A stretch of DNA of 64,000 bases from Hydrogenovibrio sp. SC-1 (GCF_002848135.1 NZ_PKGB01000002.1:124001-188000), one strand, 5' to 3'; positions 55,957 through 63,888 are shown, counted from the stretch's first letter. Numbers and translations are program-made. The notes: generated from the letters alone by a model not told the origin.

Positions 55957-57324
55957 ATGACTGAAGCCTTTAAAAAGTATATCTGTAAGACCTGCGGCTT
56001 AATTTATGATGAAGAACTGGGCGATCCGGATTCCGGGTTGGCGCCAGGAACCCGATTTGAAGATATTCCGGATGATTGGTATTGCCCGCTGTGTTTAGTC
56101 GGTAAATCAGACTTTATGTTGCTAGATTCGACTAAAGAAAAATCACCTTCTGATTCAGCGCCAAAGCGCAAAGCAAAGAGTCGTGCAGATGTGTTGATTA
56201 TTGGTGCTGGTTATGCTGGTTGGCAAGCAACTGAAAATGTGCGTCAGGCGTTACCAGATGCGGAAATAAGTTTGCTGACAGCCTGTGATGGAACCGTCTA
56301 CCCCAAACCCACTTTATCAATGGCACTGAGCCAGGGCCGAACGCCAGATGATTTGAAGGAAACCACCGCTGACCAAAAAGCAGCTGAATTGAATATTGGT
56401 GTGAAAACCTTAACCAAAGTGATTTCAATCAATGCCCAACGCAAGAAGGTTATGACCACTTCGGGAAGCTATCAGTATGATAAATTGATTTTGGCCACCG
56501 GTGCCAAAGCCCTAACACCCAAAGTTGAAGGTAATGCTGCCAAAGACATGCTGACGATTAATGACTTACCAGCTTATCGACGCTTTATAGAAGCTTTGAA
56601 AGGCAAAAAATCGGTGACTTTGATTGGGGGAGGGTTAATTGCGACAGAACTTGCGGAAGATCTGATTTCGCAATCGATTCAAGTCACGATGGTGATCAGA
56701 GGCGCTCATTTAATGAGTCAGATATTGCCAGAAGCGATCTCTCAAACACTGGAAGCTAAGTTGCAAGCTAAAGGCGTCCAATTTTATAAGAATTCAGAAC
56801 TGAAAGAAATGCACCAGTCAGAAACTGGCTATCAATTGCACACAGATCAAGGCGAGCAGTTTGAAACCGATGTGGTAGTGGCTGCGATTGGTTTGGCGCC
56901 GATTTTGGATTTGGCTAAAAAAGCCAAATTGAAAACCAATATCGGCATTTGCATAGATCAACATTGCTTGACGTCAAATCCTGATATTTTTGCGATTGGC
57001 GATGGTGTTGAATCGGAAGGCGTATTACAAGCCTATTTGGAACCGATTCGACGTCAGGCCAAAGCGATTGCTGCCTATTTAAAAGGTGAAGAAACACACG
57101 CATTTAAAGTCTTACCCAGTTTAATTAAAACTAAAACACCGAGTCTATCCATTATGATTAGCCCGCCGCTGCATGCGACGCATGGACAATGGGAGTCGAC
57201 GCTTATGGTTGGCGATAACCAGCGATTGTTGTACAAAGATGGCGACAAGGTTTCCGGTTTTGCGTTAAGTGGTGAGCTTGTCACCAGTGCTAATGCCCTT
57301 TATAAAGAACTGTTTAGTGCTTAA
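55957..57324 (+). CDS. Rubredoxin / NAD(P)H-dependent FAD reductase fusion
   Basis: A 455-residue electron-transfer protein. Residues 1-55 are a rubredoxin with the four iron ligands Cys10, Cys13, Cys43 and Cys46 (CKTCG, CPLC). A charged linker (58-76) leads to a two-dinucleotide-fold flavoprotein with FAD motif IIGAGYAG (81-88), NAD(P) motif [15 protein letters not shown] (about 222-236), and the C-terminal FAD motif [11 protein letters not shown] (about 345-355). The fusion would pass electrons from NAD(P)H to rubredoxin and on to a partner, probably the flavoprotein encoded nine bases upstream. A terminator follows at 57350. Confidence 0.93.
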   Translation: MTEAFKKYICKTCGLIYDEELGDPDSGLAPGTRFEDIPDDWYCPLCLVGKSDFMLLDSTKEKSPSDSAPKRKAKSRADVLIIGAGYAGWQATENVRQALPDAEISLLTACDGTVYPKPTLSMALSQGRTPDDLKETTADQKAAELNIGVKTLTKVISINAQRKKVMTTSGSYQYDKLILATGAKALTPKVEGNAAKDMLTINDLPAYRRFIEALKGKKSVTLIGGGLIATELAEDLISQSIQVTMVIRGAHLMSQILPEAISQTLEAKLQAKGVQFYKNSELKEMHQSETGYQLHTDQGEQFETDVVVAAIGLAPILDLAKKAKLKTNIGICIDQHCLTSNPDIFAIGDGVESEGVLQAYLEPIRRQAKAIAAYLKGEETHAFKVLPSLIKTKTPSLSIMISPPLHATHGQWESTLMVGDNQRLLYKDGDKVSGFALSGELVTSANALYKELFSA

Positions 57325-57347
57325 AAATTTGTTTAAAACTCGCGTTT

Positions 57348-57373
57348 AGGGCCGCATTAGCGGCCTTTTTTTT
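57348..57373 (+). terminator. Intrinsic terminator after the osmC-like operon
   Basis: GGCCGC-ATTA-GCGGCC stem-loop (57350-57365) followed by eight T. It lies 26 bases after the rubredoxin-reductase stop. Confidence 0.92.
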
Positions 57374-57401
57374 AATCTTTTTCTTTCCATTTCAATCAAA
57401 A

Positions 57402-57417
57402 TGACCAGGCCTGGTCA
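57402..57417. repeat. CCAGGCCTGG palindrome, copy 9
   Basis: Core 57405-57414 extended to the perfect 16-bp TGACCAGGCCTGGTCA. It lies between the operon terminator and the rsgA leader. Confidence 0.65.
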
Positions 57418-57494
57418 AATTTGATTAGGTACTTACATTTGTACATCTACTTAAAACATTTGCTAAAATAAAATTCTATTTAAAAATTCCAGAA

Positions 57495-57617
57495 CGGAGA
57501 ATCAGGATGCGTGTCGTCAATCTTCTCCGGGTAGCTTTTCGCTAGATTTGATTCTGCACTGCCCGGTCATTGTACCGGGGCCTAATCGCCCCATCGATTT
57601 ATTGTTACCTAAGGTTT
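57495..57617 (+). promoter_or_regulatory. Structured leader of rsgA with a possible 12-codon leader peptide
   Basis: CGGAGAA pairs with TTCTCCG (57495-57529). CCCGGT-CATTGT-ACCGGG forms a hairpin at 57562-57579, and GGGGC pairs with GCCCC just after, competing with it. An ATG at 57507 with GGAG before it opens MRVVNLLRVAFR and stops at 57545. The GGAG sits in the first stem. This suggests attenuation-type or structure-based control, but I recognise no known riboswitch class. Confidence 0.35.
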
Positions 57618-57629
57618 ATGGGGTCTAAG

Positions 57630-58664
57630 ATGACATCACATTATTCTCTGCATCAATTAGGGTGGAAACCCTTTTTTCAACACCAACTTTCTTTGGAAGA
57701 GTTAGACGATTACACGCCGGCTCGAGTATTTGGCATTGAGCGATCATTTATTCAAATATTCACGCCGGATGCCATTGAGTGGCTTGCTATTACACAATCA
57801 ATGCCCGCTTTAGCGGTCGGTGATTGGATTTTGATAGACCATCAAGCCCAGTTTGTAAGATTATTAGATAGAGCGTCGCTGTTTGTTCGAAAAGCAGCAG
57901 GAACACGAGCTTACCAGCAATTGATTTCTGCCAATATCGATACGGTTTTTATTGTTAGCTCATTAAATAATGATTTTAATTTAAATCGAATTGAGCGCTA
58001 TTTGGTGTTAGCACACGAGGCTGGCGTTGAGCCAGTGGTTCTGTTGACAAAAGCCGACCTTTGCGATGATTCCAGCCAGTTTGTTGACAAAGTTCAATCG
58101 TTGGATCCTATGTTGGCTGTTTTTGCGGTAAATGCTCACAAAATTGAGTCATTACAGCCATTGGCGCTATGGCTCACGTCAGGCAGTACGCTCGCATTTT
58201 TAGGGTCATCTGGGGTCGGGAAGTCGACGTTGGTCAATTCGCTGCTTGGTGAGGCAGTGCAAGAAACCAAAGGCATTCGAGAGGATGACAGCAAAGGCAA
58301 ACATACGACGACAGCTCGGTCATTGCACATGACGGCATCCGGTGTTTTATTGCTGGATACCCCTGGTATGCGAGAATTACAATTGGTTGAGTGTGAAGCC
58401 GGTTTGGAGCAAACTTTTGCCGATATTTATGAGCTGTCGAAGCAGTGTCGGTTTTCCAATTGTCGACATCAAACTGAGCCGGGTTGTGCCGTCTTGGCGG
58501 CCATTGATTCGGGTCAATTGGATGCGCGCAGATTGAGTCATTTTCAAAAACTAGAGAAAGAACAAGCTTTGAATGCAGCGACTTTAGCTGAAAAACGAGC
58601 GCAAGATAAACGCTTTGGCAAATTGGTGAAGTCGGTTAAAAAAACTAAGCAGCGCTCACATTAA
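57630..58664 (+). CDS. rsgA: Ribosome small-subunit GTPase RsgA
   Basis: A circularly permuted GTPase that checks late 30S maturation, 344 residues from ATG at 57630 (57618 is an alternative, with TAAGG upstream). OB-fold N-terminal domain, then G4 LLTKADL (about 137-143), G1 GSSGVGKST (about 191-199), G3 DTPGM (about 243-247). The C-terminal zinc knuckle is QCRFSNCRHQTEPGC (about 270-285). G1 follows G4, as expected. It is separate from the sigma-54 genes on both sides. Confidence 0.95.
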   Translation: MTSHYSLHQLGWKPFFQHQLSLEELDDYTPARVFGIERSFIQIFTPDAIEWLAITQSMPALAVGDWILIDHQAQFVRLLDRASLFVRKAAGTRAYQQLISANIDTVFIVSSLNNDFNLNRIERYLVLAHEAGVEPVVLLTKADLCDDSSQFVDKVQSLDPMLAVFAVNAHKIESLQPLALWLTSGSTLAFLGSSGVGKSTLVNSLLGEAVQETKGIREDDSKGKHTTTARSLHMTASGVLLLDTPGMRELQLVECEAGLEQTFADIYELSKQCRFSNCRHQTEPGCAVLAAIDSGQLDARRLSHFQKLEKEQALNAATLAEKRAQDKRFGKLVKSVKKTKQRSH

Positions 58665-58682
58665 CAGGCTTGGCTGTTTAAG

Positions 58683-58692
58683 CCAGGCCTGG
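58683..58692. repeat. CCAGGCCTGG palindrome, copy 10
   Basis: Perfect core 18 bases after the rsgA stop, followed by a T run. It lies between convergent rsgA and the sigma-54 activator gene and probably serves as an rsgA terminator. Confidence 0.65.
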
Positions 58693-58728
58693 TTATTTTT
58701 GACATAACCTGAATGCACAAAAGGAGCG

Positions 58729-60411
58729 TTATAAGTCCAGTTTTTTCATTCGGTAGCTAAATTGACGCGGGGTCATGTTAAGCAGAAGCGCGGCACGCGT
58801 TTTGTTGCCGCGTGCCATTTCAAGTGCTTGTTTGAGTTGTGCGGATTCGTCTTCGGAAACAGGCCAGTAGGCACGTTTTCCATCCGGTGTTTGCTGGGAA
58901 TTTGGCCAGACCTGGGGATTATTTTGTGGCGGTGGATAGCCACTGGCTGCTGATGCTCTATTAGGGTCTGGTTGCGTTGGCCAGGATTCAACAGTGGGTG
59001 GAGGATTGAGTTCGTTTTCAAGGGGTTTGACGTGCCCGCCGTGGATAATGGCGCTTTCTTCTTGAATGATTTTTTCAATTAATTTGGCGGTAATAAGACG
59101 ACCTTTGTCTGCCATTAACACAGCCCGTTTGACCACGTTTTCCAATTGGCGGATGTTTCCAGGCCATTCGTAAGCTTCGAGAAACGTCATGGTACCTTTA
59201 TCGAAGATGGTGCTGGTATGGTATTCCTGGTTGGCTTGGTTTAAAAAGTGTCGGGCCAGCAGCCGAATATCGCCATCTCTTTCACGTAGTGGGGGTAATT
59301 CGATTGGGAAGACATTTAAACGGTAGAATAGATCCAGACGAAAACGCCCGCCATTGACGGCTTCGTGTAGATCCTTGTGGGAGGCGACGATAATGCGTGT
59401 GTCCACATGAATTTGTTTGGTGCCGCCCACCCGGGTGACGCAGCGCTCTTCTAGGACACGTAATAGCTTGGCTTGCAGGCCGAAATCCAAATCACCGATT
59501 TCATCTAAAAATAAGGTGCCGTTGTTTGCCAGTTCAATCTTGCCTTGTTTGGTCTGTGTTGCACCGGTAAAAGCCCCTTTTTCGTGTCCAAACAGTTCCG
59601 ACTCCAATAAGTCAGGTGGAATGGCAGCGCAGTTGATGGCGATAAAGGGGCCATCTTGCCGATGAGAGGCGAGATGTAACATTCTTGAAAAGCGTTCTTT
59701 CCCTGTTCCAGATTCGCCTTTTAACATCACGGTGACAGCGGTATTGGTTGCGCGGCTGACTTTATTGAGTGCAGAACGCAGTGCAGCACTTTCTCCAATA
59801 ATGCCATATTGACTGCCTTGCCCCAGCGCCATAGCGCGCAGTTGTTCGTTTTCTTCCTTTAAGTATTGAGTTTGTTGTTCAATCATGGCATTGACAGCCA
59901 GAATTTCACTGATAAATAGTGACATCAATTTGAGAACACTCAGATCTCGATCCAGTGAACGGGGGCGTTTGCTAAGACGGTTAACGGCTAAAACGCCAAC
60001 GGTAACGCCATTACGGATAATAGGTAAGGCGATAAAAGCGACCGTTTCTTGAGGCAGGGTTGATCGTTCAACTGTTCGAAATAGGTAGTCGTCTTCTTTA
60101 TCGATATCGGAGACGATAATGGGGCTGCCAGAGTGCATGACTTTTCCAGAAATCCCTTCGCTGATGGCAAAACGTCCTTGGGCGATTTCTTGTTTAGTAA
60201 GACCGTAAGCATAGGCGGTGTATAAGAAGCCTGAGGTGTTTTCTTGTAACAAAACCCGACCGCGATTTAATCCCATTTGTCGAGAAATCAGGCTTAAAAT
60301 AGTGTGTACGGCCTTGTCAGGTTCATAGGCTTTTTCGATTTGCTCAGCCGCTTCTTTAATGACAATGTATTCTGACTGGTTCGCAATATCAATTTGTTCG
60401 ATGTGATTCAC
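58729..60411 (-). CDS. Sigma-54-dependent activator, NifA-like (GAF-AAA-Fis)
   Basis: A 560-residue enhancer-binding protein. GTG at 60411 is chosen because AGGG lies 8 bases upstream; a TTG six codons earlier has none. Order: GAF sensor domain (about 20-180), short coiled coil, AAA domain with Walker A GESGTGKE (about 230), GAFTGA sigma-54 contact loop (about 277) and intact Walker B LFLDEIGD. A Pro/Asn-rich linker of about 60 residues and a Fis-type helix-turn-helix (TRAALLLNMTPRQFSYRMKKL) follow. The last helix and the GAF domain resemble NifA, yet no nif gene is in the window. It is the obvious candidate to activate the three sigma-54 promoters nearby. Confidence 0.92.
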   Translation of the reverse strand: MNHIEQIDIANQSEYIVIKEAAEQIEKAYEPDKAVHTILSLISRQMGLNRGRVLLQENTSGFLYTAYAYGLTKQEIAQGRFAISEGISGKVMHSGSPIIVSDIDKEDDYLFRTVERSTLPQETVAFIALPIIRNGVTVGVLAVNRLSKRPRSLDRDLSVLKLMSLFISEILAVNAMIEQQTQYLKEENEQLRAMALGQGSQYGIIGESAALRSALNKVSRATNTAVTVMLKGESGTGKERFSRMLHLASHRQDGPFIAINCAAIPPDLLESELFGHEKGAFTGATQTKQGKIELANNGTLFLDEIGDLDFGLQAKLLRVLEERCVTRVGGTKQIHVDTRIIVASHKDLHEAVNGGRFRLDLFYRLNVFPIELPPLRERDGDIRLLARHFLNQANQEYHTSTIFDKGTMTFLEAYEWPGNIRQLENVVKRAVLMADKGRLITAKLIEKIIQEESAIIHGGHVKPLENELNPPPTVESWPTQPDPNRASAASGYPPPQNNPQVWPNSQQTPDGKRAYWPVSEDESAQLKQALEMARGNKTRAALLLNMTPRQFSYRMKKLDL

Positions 60412-60503
60412 AGAACGTTCCCTCTTCAAGCCGAATGTTTGTTATATTTTGATGGATTCATATTACCATGTTGTGTGCAAAATCTTAAATGGAGCTCTTT
60501 ATT

Positions 60504-60722
60504 ATGCTGATTTCTTGCCATCTTTACGATCAGCTAGAGCGAGCCGCAATCCAAAAACAAGTCGTGCGCTTGCAATTTGACTCCTCCGCTTCTCAGAGTG
60601 AATTTGAAGGTGTTATCCTTGACCTCTTTAGTCGAAAAGGTCGTGAATTTTTAAAAGCAAAAAACGGCCAAGAATGGCCGCTGTCTGGACTGGTTTCCAT
60701 TGAAACGATTCAAAAAGAATAA
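60504..60722 (+). CDS. Rof-like (Rho-binding antiterminator family) small protein
   Basis: A 72-residue protein from ATG at 60504 (GGAG about 11 bases upstream; an ATG five codons earlier is less likely). ISCHLYDQLERAAIQKQVVRLQF and the GVILDLFSRKGREFLKA segment resemble Rof/YaeO, which binds Rho and blocks termination. The similarity is judged by eye on a short protein. Divergent from the sigma-54 activator with about 90 bases between. Confidence 0.6.
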   Translation: MLISCHLYDQLERAAIQKQVVRLQFDSSASQSEFEGVILDLFSRKGREFLKAKNGQEWPLSGLVSIETIQKE

Positions 60723-60762
60723 ATGGGTTAGGTGGTTTTGGCACCTAACCCAGGTGATCCAG

Positions 60763-61593
60763 TTATTCCACATGCCAAGAGTAGCGTTTGATTAGGGTGA
60801 CGGCAATAAAGTCCAGCAAATATCCGATGACCCCAATAACCACTACGACGGCGGCTAAAGTATCATATTCAAGGGTATCTCGGGCATCGTTGATGGCGTA
60901 CCCGAGTCCTGACGTGACACCGAGATATTCAGCAGGAACTAAGACAACCCAGGCGACCCCAATGGCTAGACGAATACCCGCAAATACATCTTGTGCGATG
61001 GCAGGCATAATCACTCGACGGAGCATTTGATAGCCATCGGCACCTAAGTTTCTTGCTACTTGGAACCAGTTAGGATCAATACGTTGCACCCCATGCGCCG
61101 TTCCAAATACGATTGGCCAAATGGTTGCCATCGCTAACAAAAACACGATTGCTGAGTCCCAAGTTTCAAAGGCTAAGACGGCAATCGGCATCCAAGCCAA
61201 AGGGCTAATCATACGCAAGAACTGAAATGGCATATTGGCAATTTGTCGGAACATTAAGAAGTAGCCAACCAACACTCCGGTAGGCACCCCAATTACAACC
61301 CCCCAGAAAAGGCCGCTGATAATTCGCGACAAACTGGAATAAATCGTTTCCCAAATAGAGCCGGTTTCAATTAGGTACCATAGTGCCGAAAAAGTGGCTT
61401 CTGGTGCAAATGCCGCAAAGGCTTCTGTATCTGGGTTTGCAGAGATTAAAATCCCGCCTATCCACCAGACTAGGAGCAGAATGAGCATGCCACTGGTGGC
61501 ATTAATCATACTCTGTAGCCAGTTTGGCAGGTTTTTAAAGCCTGCCAGGGCTTGTCCGAATGAAAGTTGGGGTTTGATTTGACTATCGCTCAT
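60763..61593 (-). CDS. ABC transporter permease, nitrate/sulfonate/taurine type
   Basis: A 276-residue inner-membrane permease with six helices. The EAA motif lies in VARNLGADGYQMLRRVIMPAIAQDVFAGIRLAIGVAWVVLVPAEY (about 170-215), which is typical of the SsuC/TauC/NrtB family. It overlaps the binding-protein gene by four bases and is last in the operon. The substrate is not shown by the permease alone. Confidence 0.93.
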   Translation of the reverse strand: MSDSQIKPQLSFGQALAGFKNLPNWLQSMINATSGMLILLLVWWIGGILISANPDTEAFAAFAPEATFSALWYLIETGSIWETIYSSLSRIISGLFWGVVIGVPTGVLVGYFLMFRQIANMPFQFLRMISPLAWMPIAVLAFETWDSAIVFLLAMATIWPIVFGTAHGVQRIDPNWFQVARNLGADGYQMLRRVIMPAIAQDVFAGIRLAIGVAWVVLVPAEYLGVTSGLGYAINDARDTLEYDTLAAVVVVIGVIGYLLDFIAVTLIKRYSWHVE

Positions 61594-62846
61594 AGTTTAA
61601 ACACCTCTTCTCGGTGCGTTGGGTTGTCTAAATCAACCCCTCTCACTTTGCCCCAAACATCGTATTTATCCATGGCATTTTTAACGTAATCATAGTTCAC
61701 CAAGTCTTTGACGATGAAGTCAGTATCTAGGTTATCCATAAAGCTCTTATCGCCGGTGACCAAGGTTTCTTTTAGCTGATCCACAATAAACTTGGTCGCG
61801 GAAGGATAAGGGTAAGGGTTAAAGTCGATTCGGCTTACATCCCAATCAGGGTGCTTGATGGCTTTTGGATCTTCATAATGGGTTGGTGCATAATCCGTCA
61901 TTGCTTTAAGAACCACTTTAGCCTTCATCGGAAGGTATCGTTTACCTTCACGCGATAGCATTTTAGCAACTTCTTCTTTGTTTTCTTGAGCATATAGAGC
62001 TCCTCTAACAACGGCATTCATCACTTTTTGTGACCATTCTGGACGCTTATCAACATCGTTATCATGCATACAGACCACACAACAAGGGTGATTTTTCCAA
62101 ATATCACCAGTAAATCGAAGCATTTTCGCACCAGCAAGGACTTCTCCAGCTGCATTAAATGGTTCTGCAACAATATAAGCATCAATTTTTTTCGCGGCCA
62201 AGGCCGGGGGCATGTCTGGTGGTGGCATGATTTGTAAGTTAACTTGGTTCGGCTTAAGTGGCTTGGTTTGATCTTGAATCACTGGCTCAAGACCAGCATT
62301 TTTTAGGGCCATTTGTAAAACGATATTGTGCATGGAATACCAGTAAGGTACCGCAATTTGCATGCCACCTAATTCTTCAAACGCATCCACCCCCGTATGT
62401 CTTCCGACCACTAATCCTGATCCATTCGTGTGTGCCCAACTGGTAATTTTAACTGGGAAATTATTGTTGTAGCGCATCCAAATTGGAATGGGCTTTAAGA
62501 AATGCACTAAGTTGAATTTATGTGCTGCGAAGCCTTCAATTAGTGGTGACCAGCCGCGGATTAACGTTGGCTTTTCAGCCTTTAATCCTTCATCTTCAAA
62601 AAAACCCATGGCATGAGCCACTAATAATGCACTGGCATCGGTAATGGGTAAATATCCGATACGAACCACTTCATCATCTGGTGGGGTCATATTGGCAAAT
62701 GCTTGAGTCGATGGCAAGCTCATAGCTGCAGCTAGCCCTCCTGCTGTTGCTAAACTGTCGAGAATGAATTCACGACGACCTTTCTCGGGGTTATAGATAT
62801 AGTCGTGTTCTGATGACTCGTGATTACCATTGCAATATTGACACAT
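61590..62846 (-). CDS. ABC transporter substrate-binding protein (NrtA/SsuA-like) with Tat signal
   Basis: A 418-residue periplasmic protein. The N-terminus is unusual: MCQYCNGNH carries a CxxC with nearby His residues and is followed by a twin-arginine signal (GRREFILDSLATAGG, RR at 24-25; cleavage near AFA-51). Tat export suggests folding or cofactor loading before export. The mature part is NrtA/CmpA-like in type (VVRIGYLPITDASALLVAHAMGFFEDEGL; VAEPFNAAGEVLAGAKMLRFTGDIWKNHPCCVV). Nitrate, bicarbonate, cyanate or an organic N/S compound are all conceivable substrates. Located between ATPase and permease genes. Confidence 0.9.
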   Translation of the reverse strand: MCQYCNGNHESSEHDYIYNPEKGRREFILDSLATAGGLAAAMSLPSTQAFANMTPPDDEVVRIGYLPITDASALLVAHAMGFFEDEGLKAEKPTLIRGWSPLIEGFAAHKFNLVHFLKPIPIWMRYNNNFPVKITSWAHTNGSGLVVGRHTGVDAFEELGGMQIAVPYWYSMHNIVLQMALKNAGLEPVIQDQTKPLKPNQVNLQIMPPPDMPPALAAKKIDAYIVAEPFNAAGEVLAGAKMLRFTGDIWKNHPCCVVCMHDNDVDKRPEWSQKVMNAVVRGALYAQENKEEVAKMLSREGKRYLPMKAKVVLKAMTDYAPTHYEDPKAIKHPDWDVSRIDFNPYPYPSATKFIVDQLKETLVTGDKSFMDNLDTDFIVKDLVNYDYVKNAMDKYDVWGKVRGVDLDNPTHREEVFKL

Positions 62847-62887
62847 GTTGTTACTCCTTTAAAAGCGTTGGGTACTTGTATTGGGTG

Positions 62888-63676
62888 TTATAAATTGTCT
62901 TCGTTAATGCTGTTTTGTTTCGCTATGTCAATTTTTTCGAATTCATTGAATAACTTTTCTTTCAAACTGATGAACTCATCGACAGAGCGATCACGTGGGT
63001 AGGTAAGGTTGACCTCCATCTCGCCGACAATTTCTCCAGGGTTTTGGCTCATAATGACAACCTTGTCTGCCATCGCAACCGCCTCATCAATGTCATGGGT
63101 TACCATAACCATGGTGATACCTTGGTTGTGGCAAATCTCGGCCACTTCATTTTGTAGCTGCGTCCGAGTGAATGCATCTAACGCAGAGAAGGGTTCATCT
63201 AGTAATAGAATTTCTGGCTCAGTGGCTAGTGAGCGTGCAAGCGCAACACGTTGTTGTTGTCCGCCCGATAATTGTTGGACATTCTTGTCTTTGTGTTCTG
63301 CCAGACCGACCATCTCCAATAATGTTTCAACCCGATCTTGTTTAGCTTTGTAGGTGCCAGAAAATACCAATCCTAGTGCCGCATTTTCACGGACAGTCAT
63401 CCAAGGGTATAACGAAGGTTTTTGAAACATCATGTTCCATTTCGCACTGGGCTTAGTCACAGTGTGAGCATTGATACGAACCGCACCATCTGAAGGAATC
63501 AGTAATCCGGCAAGCATCTGCAATAGCGTTGATTTACCACAGCCGCTGCGGCCGATCAGAGCCGTTAATTGACCCTTTGGAATGGTGAGATTAATGTTTT
63601 TAAGAGTGGGTTTGGTTTGTTTCTTAAACGTATGGGATAAGTCTGAAATCCAAACACTAGAGGCTTTTGTTGTCAT
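62888..63676 (-). CDS. ABC transporter ATP-binding protein, nitrate/sulfonate/taurine type
   Basis: A 262-residue ATPase from ATG at 63676. Walker A IGRSGCGKST (about 41-50), signature LSGGQQQR (about 136-143), Walker B ILLLDEPFSALD (about 156-167), and the switch His in VTHDIDEA. It is the SsuB/TauB/NrtD type. First gene of the three-gene operon, downstream of a sigma-54 promoter. Confidence 0.94.
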   Translation of the reverse strand: MTTKASSVWISDLSHTFKKQTKPTLKNINLTIPKGQLTALIGRSGCGKSTLLQMLAGLLIPSDGAVRINAHTVTKPSAKWNMMFQKPSLYPWMTVRENAALGLVFSGTYKAKQDRVETLLEMVGLAEHKDKNVQQLSGGQQQRVALARSLATEPEILLLDEPFSALDAFTRTQLQNEVAEICHNQGITMVMVTHDIDEAVAMADKVVIMSQNPGEIVGEMEVNLTYPRDRSVDEFISLKEKLFNEFEKIDIAKQNSINEDNL

Positions 63677-63720
63677 ATTCAAATAGTCTTCAATTAGTTA
63701 AGTTTTGTTATGGTTATTAA

Positions 63721-63736
63721 AGCTTGTGAAGTGCCA
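63721..63736 (-). promoter_or_regulatory. Sigma-54 (-24/-12) promoter of the ABC operon
   Basis: Reverse-strand TGGCACTTCACAAGCT: perfect TGGCAC, GG-N10-GC spacing, weaker -12 flank (AAGC instead of TTGC). The transcript would start about 35 bases before the ATG at 63676. Confidence 0.65.
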
Positions 63737-63820
63737 ATATTAAAAAAACTATTAATACAATGGGTTACGGTTTTTTTAGACAAAATTGAACCTAGAATAG
63801 TGACAAAAAATAACAATGTG

Positions 63821-63843
63821 TAACAAAATGTTGTATTTTGTAA
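63821..63843. promoter_or_regulatory. AT-rich dyad upstream of the ABC operon
   Basis: TAACAAAAT and ATTTTGTAA arms (one mismatch) around a five-base centre GTTGT, about 85-108 bases upstream of the -24 element. This is the usual distance for an activator site, but it is not an exact TTGT-N12-ACAA match. Confidence 0.3.
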
Positions 63844-63863
63844 TGCTTTTGGTGCACCCAATA

Positions 63864-63888
63864 AAAAACCCGAAAAATTCGGGTTTTT
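63864..63888. terminator. Intrinsic terminator, bidirectional
   Basis: An 11-bp stem with arms of five A or T plus CCCG/CGGG and a three-base loop. It lies 20 bases past the stop codon of the partial gene at the right edge and isolates the ABC operon from it. Confidence 0.9.

Noticed and set aside
53936-57324. E. coli-type cynTSX operon
   Set aside because: Only cynS is present; there is no cynT carbonic anhydrase, no cynX and no LysR-type CynR beside it.
58729-60411. Calling the activator NifA and the organism a nitrogen fixer
   Set aside because: The domain layout is NifA-like, but no nif gene lies in the window and several other GAF-AAA-Fis activators share it.
63740-63860. Exact TTGT-N12-ACAA or TGT-N10-ACA site upstream of the ABC operon
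   Set aside because: I looked at every TTGT, TGT and ACA in this stretch and none has the right spacing; only a different AT-rich dyad is present.
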